Assembly (NCBI GenBank): GCA_964653285.1
Contig: CAZZEX010000089.1
Coordinates: forward strand, 1-21,138
From: CAZZEX01 sp964653285
Lineage (GTDB): Bacteria > Chloroflexota > Anaerolineae > B4-G1
Direction: 5' to 3'
DNA: 21,138 nucleotides
Both the position numbers and the translations under genes were made by a program. How positions within the stretch are numbered: position 1 is the stretch's first letter; each line of letters starts with the position of its first letter. The notes beneath the pieces are model-generated. The model ran no database searches. It worked only from the letters and a program-made list of their open reading frames with translations, and was not told the origin of the DNA. Below, piece after piece: positions 6,977 through 14,151 of this stretch.

Positions 6977-7394
6977 CGCCAATCTGGCCCTCAAACTGGT
7001 GCTCGTCGAGAAAGACAGCTCCAAGGCTCATCACCTGTGGGACACGTGGATAGACGCAGATATAGAAGTCGTCGCTCCTCCCCTGCTCGCCTTCGAAGGG
7101 ACATCGGTAATCTGCAACAAGATGCATCGCGGGGCGGTACCGCTTGAGGAGGCCGAACTGATGTTCAGAGCCTTTCACCTCCTCGGTGTGAGATTGCTTT
7201 ACCCCGATGGCCTGCACGAGAAAGCCTGGGAACTGGCCAAACGGTTCAATCGCCCGCAGGCCTACGATAGCCACTACCTGGCCCTGGAGGAAACCCTCGG
7301 CCTTGAGCTCTGGACGGCTGATGATCGCCTGTACAATGTGGTCAAACCTGAGCTATCCTGGGTGAAATGGTTGGGCGACTACTCGCCCGTCTGA
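6954..7394 (+). CDS. vapC: PIN-domain ribonuclease toxin, VapC-like
   Basis: The 146-residue protein starts at TTG 6954, with GGAGAG 5 nt upstream, inside the antitoxin gene. PIN-domain acidic residues are in place: Asp8 (VCVDANL), Glu48 (LLAFEGTSV), Asp105 (AYDSHYLAL) and Asp123/Asp124 (WTADDRLY), which coordinate Mg2+/Mn2+ for RNA cleavage. VapC toxins usually cut tRNA or rRNA; the target cannot be told here. Pairing with a Phd-type rather than AbrB-type antitoxin is common for PIN toxins. The 3' end overlaps the convergent PadR gene by 16 nt (7379-7394), leaving no room for a terminator between them. Confidence 0.88.
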   Translation: MNSRVCVDANLALKLVLVEKDSSKAHHLWDTWIDADIEVVAPPLLAFEGTSVICNKMHRGAVPLEEAELMFRAFHLLGVRLLYPDGLHEKAWELAKRFNRPQAYDSHYLALEETLGLELWTADDRLYNVVKPELSWVKWLGDYSPV

Positions 7395-7912
7395 TCCTCC
7401 AGTTGTGACATAAACTGTGTGATCCACTCCAGTTCGGCCCGGATCATCGTGATGCTGTGGTCGAACATCGCGTCCACAAAGTAGGGCAGGGGACGCTGGC
7501 TCTCCCGACGCACCTGCACGTGCTCCAGCCGAGCGGCCAGAGCGTCGCAGTACTCCTGCAGTGCTGCCAGCGCCTCGCCGGGAGGGATACCGGGGAGGTC
7601 GGCGAGCCCCAACTGCAAGGGCGAGTAGCGGCGGCGCGGTACCGAGAGCGCGTTGAGCACGCCAGCGCGCAGCGCCTCCCTCCCGGCCGGCGTGAGGTGA
7701 TAGACCTTGCGCGCCGGGCCGCGCTCAGCCTTCTCCAATTGCCCTTCAATCAGTCCCTCCCGCTCCAGTTTCTTGAGCAGGTAGTAGATGGAGGAAAAAC
7801 CAATCTCCGTCCACTCGCGCATCCCGCGCTCCTCGATCACCTGCTCGACCCCATAGCCGTGGCGGGGCTGCTCGGCGATGAGACTCAGAATGGCCAGTTC
7901 TGCGTTCGTCAT
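7379..7912 (-). CDS. PadR-family transcriptional regulator
   Basis: Start placed at ATG 7912 because it opens with the conserved MTNAELAILSLI and lies 41 nt downstream of a consensus -10; a longer frame to 8086 would cross the promoter. The 177-residue protein has the winged-helix PadR pattern: RHGYGVEQVIEERG (17-30), GFSSIYYLLKKLEREGLI (38-55) and RKVYHLTPAGREAL. A C-terminal helical domain (about 100-177) serves dimerisation and ligand sensing. PadR members commonly repress adjacent efflux genes and are released by drugs or phenolics. The divergent adaptor/ATPase/permease operon at 8279 is the natural target. It probably also represses itself, given the operator-like dyads over its own start site. 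Confidence 0.88.
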   Translation of the reverse strand: MTNAELAILSLIAEQPRHGYGVEQVIEERGMREWTEIGFSSIYYLLKKLEREGLIEGQLEKAERGPARKVYHLTPAGREALRAGVLNALSVPRRRYSPLQLGLADLPGIPPGEALAALQEYCDALAARLEHVQVRRESQRPLPYFVDAMFDHSITMIRAELEWITQFMSQLEDQTGE

Positions 7913-7923
7913 TGCACTTGCCT

Positions 7924-7981
7924 GTACTATAGTAATAGGATAGTCTAGTACTATAATACCACATCCTATGTGATCTGTCAA
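7924..7981 (-). promoter_or_regulatory. padR promoter with operator-like dyads
   Basis: On the minus strand TTGACA (7976-7981), 17 nt and TATTAT (7953-7958) form a near-perfect sigma-70 promoter. Downstream of and overlapping the -10 are two palindromes, TAGTACTA (7946-7953) and TACTATAGTA (7925-7934). They contain a direct repeat GTACTATA at 7924-7931 and 7948-7955, 24 bp apart (about two helical turns). This is a good candidate PadR binding site covering its own transcription start. Confidence 0.7.
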
Positions 7982-8054
7982 CTCAAGACGAGGGGCGCAC
8001 GAGTCTGGAAGAGCCGGTGCTGCGTTGCCTCCTGATCTAGCAGCGCGGCTTGCC

Positions 8055-8082
8055 CCAACCTCCAACCTCCAACCTCCAACTT
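8055..8082. repeat. Heptanucleotide tandem repeat upstream of the efflux operon
   Basis: CCAACCT occurs three times in a row, followed by CCAACTT. It lies in the 7982-8278 region between the divergent padR and adaptor genes. I find no clear promoter for the efflux operon there, though an imperfect TACATAAGGTTCCTGTAAG segment (8115-8133) may be part of one. Confidence 0.75.
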
Positions 8083-8278
8083 CCACTATCCCTCCATCGA
8101 ATCTCCATAATTTCTACATAAGGTTCCTGTAAGCTGAGAGGCAAAAGTCGCAGAGAATGATTAACCCGTAAGCAGGCGGGGCGATCCAGCGGGACTGACG
8201 AGGATAAACAAGGGGGCGAGGAGAGAAATGAGCAAACCTGTGCCCGGCGTTGTTGGGAGTATCTATAGGAGGAAACGC

Positions 8279-9706
8279 ATGAGCAAGAAATGGTGGATCG
8301 TCGTAGCGGTCGTCGTTGTGGTCGGAGGGCTGGGCTTGATCGGCTATCAGTACGTCGCAGGCCGGCAGCAGGCCATAGCCGAGGCCCAGGCATCAATGGA
8401 GACGGCTGTCGTCCGGCGAGACACGCTGCTAGTCACGGTTGATGCGACCGGCAGCCTGGCGCCGAACGATGAGGTGGCACTGGCGTTCCTTTCGAGTGGG
8501 CGCGTGGCCGAGGTGCCGGTGGAGGTTGGGGACGTGGTGCAGGCGGGCGATGTGCTGGTCCGGTTGGATGACGCCGGTGCCCGCGAAGCGGTCGCCGAGG
8601 CGGAGCTTCAGGTGGCCCAGGCGGAGGTTGACCTGGCGCTGGCGCAGATTGAGGCAGAGGCCGGCGTGGCGCAGGCTGACCTGGATGCCGCGCAGGCTGA
8701 ATATGACGAGACGGCCGCTCTTTCCGCCCGCGTCGGCGATCAATTGGCGTCGGCCCGCATCAATCTGGAACGGGCTCAGGATGCATTCGCCGATGCCCAG
8801 GAGAACTACAATGAGGTATGGGATCCTGCTCGGGACTGGGAACTCCAGATCAAAAGGATGAAAGACGCCCTGGAGGCCGAGCGGGAGTCGACCGAGCAGG
8901 CCTTGAGAAATGCCCAACTCGATCTAGAAGAAGCGCAGGCAAACTACAGCCTGGCGGTGGCCGACATCAGTGAATCTGAGGTGAAGAACGCCCAGGAGAA
9001 GCTGCTCAACGCACAAGTGGCACTGGAAAGCGAGCCTCTCCAACTGGAGCAGTTAGAAAACGCGCTTGAGCAGGCGCGGCTTCAGTTAGAATCGGCGCAG
9101 CGGGCGCTGGAGGAAACGGTACTGACCGCGCCCGTGGATAGCACCGTCACCTCTCTGGACGTAGAGATCGGTGAGACGGCCAGCGCGGGGCAGGCGGTCG
9201 TCGTGCTGAGCGGTCTGACAACCCTGGAGGTGGAGATCAATTTGGACGAGACCGATGTGCCTCGCGTGAGCGTCGGCCAGGAGGCCCAGATCACGCTGGA
9301 TGCCTTCCCCGACGCCGAACTGACCGGCGAGGTGACGTCTATTGCACCGGTGGCCCAGACTGAGTCTGGCGTGGTGCTCTACCCGGTGACCGTGCAACTC
9401 TCGCCAACCCAACTTCCCATACGCGCTGGCATGACGGCCGATGTGGAAATCACCACTGTTAGCCAGGAGGATGCGCTGATCGTTCCGCTGCGCGCCGTCC
9501 ACACCGAGGGAGATCAGGCCTACGTATACCGGCTGGTCGGCGGCCAGGCCGAGCAGGTGGAAGTGACGTTGGGGATGATGACCGACACCGAGGTGGAGAT
9601 CACCGGCGGCCTGGCCGAGGGGGACGAGGTGAGCGTGGTCGCTGCGCCCACCCAAGGCTCCACGAGCGGATTCGGCCCGGGGGGCATGTTTGGTGGAGGA
9701 GACTAG
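8279..9706 (+). CDS. HlyD/MacA-like efflux adaptor (membrane fusion) protein
   Basis: With the start at ATG 8279 (AGGAGG 6 nt upstream) the protein has 475 residues. An in-frame ATG at 8228 with its own GAGGAG site would add 17 residues. One N-terminal membrane helix (5-25) anchors it. ATGSLAPNDEVALAF to VRLDD (about 55-97) is the first half of a lipoyl-like domain; a long Ala/Glu/Gln-rich helical hairpin (about 98-275) is coiled coil; LTAPVDSTVTSLDVEIGE begins the second lipoyl half. Beta-barrel and membrane-proximal domains follow, and the tail is Gly-rich. MacA-type adaptors stimulate MacB-type ABC transporters and link them to the cell exterior. The ATPase gene starts 3 nt after its stop, so this is one operon, probably under PadR control. 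Confidence 0.9.
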   Translation: MSKKWWIVVAVVVVVGGLGLIGYQYVAGRQQAIAEAQASMETAVVRRDTLLVTVDATGSLAPNDEVALAFLSSGRVAEVPVEVGDVVQAGDVLVRLDDAGAREAVAEAELQVAQAEVDLALAQIEAEAGVAQADLDAAQAEYDETAALSARVGDQLASARINLERAQDAFADAQENYNEVWDPARDWELQIKRMKDALEAERESTEQALRNAQLDLEEAQANYSLAVADISESEVKNAQEKLLNAQVALESEPLQLEQLENALEQARLQLESAQRALEETVLTAPVDSTVTSLDVEIGETASAGQAVVVLSGLTTLEVEINLDETDVPRVSVGQEAQITLDAFPDAELTGEVTSIAPVAQTESGVVLYPVTVQLSPTQLPIRAGMTADVEITTVSQEDALIVPLRAVHTEGDQAYVYRLVGGQAEQVEVTLGMMTDTEVEITGGLAEGDEVSVVAAPTQGSTSGFGPGGMFGGGD

Positions 9707-9709
9707 CAT

Positions 9710-10399
9710 ATGATTGAGATAGAGAACGTCACCAAGGTTTATCAGATGGGAGAGGTGCAAGTCCACGCCCTACGCGGGATGTCGCTAAAGATCGAGCAAG
9801 GCGAGTGGGTGGCGATTATGGGGCCTTCCGGCTCCGGCAAATCCACGCTGATGCACGTCATCGGTTGCCTGGACACACCGACCTCGGGTGTCTACCGGCT
9901 GGACGGGGTCGAGGTGGGCGGCATGAAGGATGACCAACTGGCGGTCATTCGCAACCAGCAGATCGGCTTTGTCTTCCAAACCTTTAACCTGCTGGCCCGC
10001 ACCAGCGCGCTGAAGCAGGTGATGTTGCCAATGCAATACACCCGGGACGGGCAGCGGATCCCGCTGGCCGAGCGGGAGCGACGGGCGCGAGAGGCACTGG
10101 AGATGGTGGGGCTGGGGGACCGGATGGACCACCAGCCGACCGAGTTATCCGGCGGGGAGCAGCAGCGGGTGGCCATCGCTCGTGCTCTGGTCAACAACCC
10201 AGCCATCATCATGGCGGATGAGCCGACCGGGAACCTGGACTCCAAGTCGGGCGCTGAGGTGATGGAAGTCATCCATCGTCTACACGAGGAAAGGGGCATC
10301 ACTGTGGTGATGGTCACGCACGATGAGGAACTCGGTGTTCAGGCGGAGCGGATCGTGCGGTTGCGGGACGGACTGGTCGTGGATGAGGTGAGACAATGA
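9710..10399 (+). CDS. MacB/LolD-type ABC transporter ATPase
   Basis: The 229-residue ATPase has every catalytic motif: Walker A GPSGSGKST (38-46), Q-loop Gln90 (FVFQTFNLL), signature LSGGEQQRVAIARAL (146-160), Walker B IIMADE (166-171) with catalytic Glu171, and switch His204 (VTHD). LSGGE and FVFQTFNLL are characteristic of the MacB/LolD/FtsE branch, whose members drive mechanotransmission rather than transmembrane transport. It is encoded apart from its permease, which overlaps it by four bases (ATGA at 10396). The partner adaptor is immediately upstream. Substrate is unknown; drugs, peptides, lipoproteins or surface glycolipids are possible. Confidence 0.93.
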   Translation: MIEIENVTKVYQMGEVQVHALRGMSLKIEQGEWVAIMGPSGSGKSTLMHVIGCLDTPTSGVYRLDGVEVGGMKDDQLAVIRNQQIGFVFQTFNLLARTSALKQVMLPMQYTRDGQRIPLAERERRAREALEMVGLGDRMDHQPTELSGGEQQRVAIARALVNNPAIIMADEPTGNLDSKSGAEVMEVIHRLHEERGITVVMVTHDEELGVQAERIVRLRDGLVVDEVRQ

Positions 10400-11673
10400 T
10401 AGCGTGGATAGCGGACTTACTGGAGAATGTGCGGGTGGCCCTGGATGGGCTGCTGGTCAACAAGATGCGCTCGGCGCTGACGATGCTGGGGGTAATCATC
10501 GGCGTGGGGGCCGTCATCGCGTTGATGTCCGTCGGTGAGGGGGCGCAGGCATCCATCACCGAGCAGATCACCAGCGTCGGCACCAACCTGCTCTTCGTGT
10601 CTCCTGGCGCTACCAGTATGGGCGGCGTGAGGGGCGCGAGTGGCAGCGCCACGTCCCTCACCTACGACGACGCCGAGGCCATCGCCGATCCGCGTAACGT
10701 GCCCGATGCGTCGGTCGTCGCTCCGCAGTATTATGGCCAGAGCACCCAGGTCATCTTTGGCGACACTAACATCAACAGCTCGGTGACGGGAGTGACGGCC
10801 GAGTATCAAGAGGCCTTCGGGTTGGAGGTGGCGAGCGGCAGTTTCATCGCGGAGAATGACGTGGACAAACGGGCCAAAGTGGCTGTGCTGGGGTATCAGA
10901 CGGCACAAGATCTCTTTGGCGGCTTTGACCCCATAGGACAAAAGATCAAGGTCGCCCTCTCCGGCGAGAATGGCGGACGGGTTTCCTTGACCGTGATCGG
11001 TGTCCTGGAAGAGAAAGGCGACTCGATGATGAGCAGCACGGATGACGCGGTGTTTGTGCCCATCTCGACGGCCCAGACCAAGATCTTTAGTGGGCGCAAC
11101 GTCCAGGGGGAACTTGTGGTGTCGCAGGTCAGCGTGGTGGCGGTGTCGGAGGATCAGACGGCGGCGGTCGAAGACCAGATCAATGCGCTATTGTGGAGTC
11201 GCCATGACCTCAACCCAGACGAGGATGCCGACTTTAGCGTGATGAACCAGGCCGACATGCTGGAGATGGCCAGCGAGATAACAGGCATCATGACAGTCTT
11301 CCTGGGGGCCATCGCTGGCATCTCGCTCTTGGTGGGGGGCATCGGCATTATGAACATCATGCTGGTCTCGGTGACGGAGCGGACGCGAGAGATCGGCATC
11401 CGCAAGGCGGTGGGTGCCCGGAAGGCTGATATCTTGACCCAGTTCCTGATGGAGGCGGTGGTCTTGAGCCTGCTGGGTGGGTTGCTGGGTATCCTGCTGG
11501 GTGTGGGCCTGGCCCAACTGGTGTCTTTGACGGGGTTGTTGGAGTCGCTGGTCACGCTCGATTCGGTATTGCTGGCTGTGGGTTTTTCGTTCGCCATTGG
11601 GTTGTTCTTTGGTATCTATCCCGCCAACCAGGCGGCGGGCATGAATCCCATTGAGGCGCTGCGGTACGAATAG
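10396..11673 (+). CDS. MacB-type (FtsX-like) ABC transporter permease
   Basis: The 425-residue permease has the MacB topology: one N-terminal helix (about 25-47, ALTMLGVIIGVGAVIALMSV), a large extracytoplasmic MacB_PCD-type domain (about 48-285) and three C-terminal helices (about 292-325, 345-375, 385-408). ERTREIGIRKAVGARKADIL is the conserved cytoplasmic coupling segment that meets the ATPase, and the end MNPIEALRYE is the family's usual finish. Its start overlaps the ATPase stop, indicating coupled translation. Together with the two genes upstream it makes a complete adaptor/ATPase/permease tripartite-type pump. Confidence 0.93.
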   Translation: MIAWIADLLENVRVALDGLLVNKMRSALTMLGVIIGVGAVIALMSVGEGAQASITEQITSVGTNLLFVSPGATSMGGVRGASGSATSLTYDDAEAIADPRNVPDASVVAPQYYGQSTQVIFGDTNINSSVTGVTAEYQEAFGLEVASGSFIAENDVDKRAKVAVLGYQTAQDLFGGFDPIGQKIKVALSGENGGRVSLTVIGVLEEKGDSMMSSTDDAVFVPISTAQTKIFSGRNVQGELVVSQVSVVAVSEDQTAAVEDQINALLWSRHDLNPDEDADFSVMNQADMLEMASEITGIMTVFLGAIAGISLLVGGIGIMNIMLVSVTERTREIGIRKAVGARKADILTQFLMEAVVLSLLGGLLGILLGVGLAQLVSLTGLLESLVTLDSVLLAVGFSFAIGLFFGIYPANQAAGMNPIEALRYE

Positions 11674-11720
11674 GTTGGTGGATTGGGAAACTGGTAGATT
11701 AGTGAATTGGGAGGATTGAA

Positions 11721-12713
11721 GTGCGATACCAACTCTTGAAAACAGGACATTACGTGATTCCGATGCTTTTGACCGCTGTTTTGCTAACAGCCTGTGGCGC
11801 ACCAGGGACGGCCACCTCAGCTCCAGTGGTCGAGGAGGCGCAAAACGCTGACCAGCCGGCAGCCACCTATACGCCTTACCCTACCTATACGCCCTATCCT
11901 ACTTATACCCCGTTACCCAAGGTGGCTCCTACGTGCACGCCGACGCCGACACCTACAGTTGCCCCATCCACGACGGTGACTGTCGCGCCGACTAGCGTGC
12001 CGACCGGGATACCGACCGAAGCGCCAGCCTCTTCACTGTCCCAGTCTGCCTCAGCGGGAGCGACCACAACGACCGATGCATCATCGTTAGAAATCACCCG
12101 ACTTGAGGAGACGAGCCCTGGTCCGCCGTTTACCATCCAGGTGGACGCTGTCCGCATCGAAGAGGGTAAATACAAGGTAACAGGAGTGGTGCGCAACGAC
12201 GGGTCTGAAACGTATGAAGGCGTAGGGATCCATGCTACTTTCTACACTCTGGGGCCGTCCGGTCAGGGGTCCGACGAGGATGGGCTGTATCCGCATGGTC
12301 CGGTTGACACATATTGCCCATGTCCGTTCCTGGAGCCGGGCGCGGAATGTCCTTTTAGCATCGAAATCTACGAGCGGAATTACACCGCTTACGGATTGCA
12401 TCCTTATGGTCAACCCGTTGCCTTTCACATGTGGCACGAAGCGGCGTCTGTGACCGTGAGCAATCTCAATGTATCCAACGACGGTATCGGCAATGTCCGC
12501 ATCACGGGGGTGTTGACCAACAAGAATGACTTCACTGTCAAGAGCGCGACCATTGCCGGGGTGCTGCTGGACGACGACGGGCGAATCGTGAGCGAGGGGT
12601 CTACTGTGCTGCTTGGAGGCATTGAGCCAGGAGCCAGCGATTCGTTCGATCTGCGCATTGAGTATGAACCGTATGCCCGCTACGAATTGTACGTCCAAGG
12701 CGTTCGCTACTAA
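11721..12713 (+). CDS. Lipoprotein with Thr/Pro linker and FxLYD-like domains
   Basis: GTG start at 11721 with GGGAGGA 6-7 nt upstream. The 330-residue protein has a lipobox VLLTAC (Cys25), so it should be lipid-anchored outside the membrane. Residues about 45-110 are a YTPYPTYTPYP / PTPTPT linker. The remainder contains two similar segments, KVTGVVRNDGSETYEGVGIHA and RITGVLTNKNDFTVKSATIA, each followed by a GAE/GAS plus F-x-I/L edge. This is the pattern of FxLYD-type immunoglobulin-like domains. A CPCPF / CPF pair may form a disulfide. It starts 47 nt after the permease stop, so it may belong to the efflux operon as an accessory surface protein; that is inference. Confidence 0.8.
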   Translation: MRYQLLKTGHYVIPMLLTAVLLTACGAPGTATSAPVVEEAQNADQPAATYTPYPTYTPYPTYTPLPKVAPTCTPTPTPTVAPSTTVTVAPTSVPTGIPTEAPASSLSQSASAGATTTTDASSLEITRLEETSPGPPFTIQVDAVRIEEGKYKVTGVVRNDGSETYEGVGIHATFYTLGPSGQGSDEDGLYPHGPVDTYCPCPFLEPGAECPFSIEIYERNYTAYGLHPYGQPVAFHMWHEAASVTVSNLNVSNDGIGNVRITGVLTNKNDFTVKSATIAGVLLDDDGRIVSEGSTVLLGGIEPGASDSFDLRIEYEPYARYELYVQGVRY

Positions 12714-12716
12714 CGT

Positions 12717-12739
12717 AGGGTGGTTTTGCTAACCGCCCT
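12717..12739 (+). terminator. Weak hairpin after the lipoprotein gene
   Basis: AGGGTGGTT (12717-12725) pairs with AACCGCCCT (12731-12739) with one G-U pair, starting 3 nt after the stop. No T-run follows, so it may only protect the mRNA end. Confidence 0.4.
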
Positions 12740-12841
12740 GAGGGACAGGAAAGACGGTTCGGGGCACGGGATGGTTCACTTGCAAGACGTGCGAAGATTA
12801 GCCAAGCGGTGTACAATGTGTGGCGTGAAGCCACGAAGGTC

Positions 12842-13035
12842 TGAACTGTCAATTGGTTGCGGCTGAAAGCCGCTAGGAGAGAAACTGTGAAGATTTTCAA
12901 GCCAAATCTCACGAAGGAGGAAAACGATGAGCAGAATTTGAACTGTCATTCGGTTGCGGCTGAAAGCCGCTAGGAGAGGAACTGTGAAGATTTTCAAGCC
13001 AAATCTCACGAAGGAGGAAAACGATGAGTAGAAAA
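12842..13035 (+). repeat. 97-bp tandem duplication covering a translation start region
   Basis: Unit 1 (12842-12938) and unit 2 (12939-13035) are almost identical. Each carries TGAACTGTC, a GCGGCTGAAAGCCGC hairpin (12859-12873; 12956-12970), an AAGGAGG ribosome binding site and an ATG. Only the second ATG (13024) opens the LolA-like gene; the first opens a four-codon frame. Confidence 0.9.
12927..12941 (+). CDS. Four-codon mini-ORF (MSRI) created by the duplication
   Basis: ATG AGC AGA ATT TGA at 12927-12941 has the same AAGGAGG site and spacing as the real gene 97 bp downstream. It looks like the truncated first codons of that gene. If translated it would act as an upstream ORF in the leader, not as a functional protein. 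Confidence 0.4.
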   Translation: MSRI

Positions 13036-14151
13036 GGTAAAAGACTGTTGGTGCTTCTGGTAGCCATCCTGGCTTTGGGGGTCAGCGGGCTGGCGTTGGC
13101 CGCGTTCAACGGCGACCCCACGCCCGAGGAGATCCTGACCCGCGCCGTCGAAACACTGGACGCCGCCCAGGACGGCCACGCCGTGTTGCGGGTCGAGGCC
13201 GATACTCCCGACAAGAGCGGTTGGGCCACCCTCGAGGTCTGGGGCAAGAAGCCGCCCGAGGGGGATCCCGATGCCCACCCCAAGTTCCGCGTCGAGGTGC
13301 AGGAGGCGAGCGAGGCCGAGGCCCAGGGTGCGGTGGCCGTCAGCGATGGGGAGCAGTTCTGGCTCTACGTCCCGGCTCGCAACACCGTCTGGACGGGCGC
13401 GGTCGAAGAGATACACAACGTCGAAGCGATGCCCGCCTACGAAGGCGAGTTGCCTTTCGACTCCCCTCAGACATTCGTGGACTGGCTCCTGCAGGTCAGC
13501 GAGGTGACGCTCCTGGGCACCGAGGAGATAGGAGGCCACGCGGCCTACAGTCTCCAGTTTGTGCCCCACCCCGAGGAATTGCCCGAGGTGGCGGCGGCCG
13601 GAGCCACAGGGATGGTATGGGTGGATCGGGTCCGTTGGGTGCCGCTGCAGGCGGCCTTCGACGGCGGCTCTATGGGCCAGGGCCAGGTGACGGCCGAACT
13701 GGTAGAACTGGACGTGGGCCTGCGCGACGACCTGTTCACCTTTCCCCAGATCCCGGATGGAGCCGAGGTGGTGCCGGTTGAGGAGCGCATGCCTCAGCAC
13801 CTGAGCCTGGACGAGGCCGAGGCGGTGACCGGCTTCGACCTGCTGACGCCGTCCCACCTCCCCGAGGGCGCCACGCTCGTTGACGTGGTGAAGATGGGGG
13901 ACACCATCGTCCTGCGCTACGAATCGGCCCAAGGACCATTCGCCGTCGGTCAGGGCACCGATGGCCGGGCCGTGGAGTCCCCTTCCGCCTCCGGCGAGCC
14001 CGCCTCGCTGCGGGGCACCACGGGGACGCTCTTCGCCGATGAAGAAGGCAACAAAGTTTTCCTGGCGTGGACCGAGGACGGGCGGACCTTCACCGTGAGT
14101 GGGGCTATCTCCGGCGAGGAGGCGCTGCTGGTCGCCGAGTCCCTGCAATGA
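13024..14151 (+). CDS. LolA-like (lipoprotein-sorting type) protein with DUF4367-like C-terminus
   Basis: The 375-residue protein starts at ATG 13024 behind AAGGAGG. Residues 7-29 form a signal peptide or anchor (LLVLLVAILALGVSGLALA). Residues about 33-260 have the LolA/RseB-like pattern: an opening amphipathic helix (PEEILTRAVETLDAAQ), alternating beta strands and a VSDGEQFWLYVPARNTVW hairpin, as in proteins labelled outer membrane lipoprotein-sorting protein. Residues about 265-375 (LSLDEAEAVTGFDLLTPSHLP, then DTIVLRYES and FAVGQG) resemble DUF4367. LolA folds hold acyl chains in a half-barrel, so a lipid or lipoprotein ligand is plausible but unproven. The stop overlaps the start of the ABC fusion gene (ATGA), so the two probably work together, in the manner of LolA and LolCDE or a MacB-type extractor. 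Confidence 0.75.
   Translation: MSRKGKRLLVLLVAILALGVSGLALAAFNGDPTPEEILTRAVETLDAAQDGHAVLRVEADTPDKSGWATLEVWGKKPPEGDPDAHPKFRVEVQEASEAEAQGAVAVSDGEQFWLYVPARNTVWTGAVEEIHNVEAMPAYEGELPFDSPQTFVDWLLQVSEVTLLGTEEIGGHAAYSLQFVPHPEELPEVAAAGATGMVWVDRVRWVPLQAAFDGGSMGQGQVTAELVELDVGLRDDLFTFPQIPDGAEVVPVEERMPQHLSLDEAEAVTGFDLLTPSHLPEGATLVDVVKMGDTIVLRYESAQGPFAVGQGTDGRAVESPSASGEPASLRGTTGTLFADEEGNKVFLAWTEDGRTFTVSGAISGEEALLVAESLQ

Noticed and set aside
7913..8086. Longer PadR protein starting at 8086
   Set aside because: It would be translated through the promoter and operator, and the family's N-terminus begins at residue 1 of the 7912 start.
8105..8135. OmpR/PhoB-type direct repeat box in CTACATAAGGTTCCTGTAAG
   Set aside because: Only TAAG recurs at 11-nt spacing; the other positions do not match well enough to call a response regulator site.
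12780..12817. TTGCAA and TACAAT as a promoter for the LolA-like gene
   Set aside because: The spacer would be 26 nt, too long for sigma-70, and no better -35 lies at the right distance.
14067..14147. Upstream extension of the fused ABC gene to 14067
   Set aside because: The 27 extra residues overlap the LolA-like gene and lack the family's start. ATG 14148 overlaps the preceding stop as expected for coupling.
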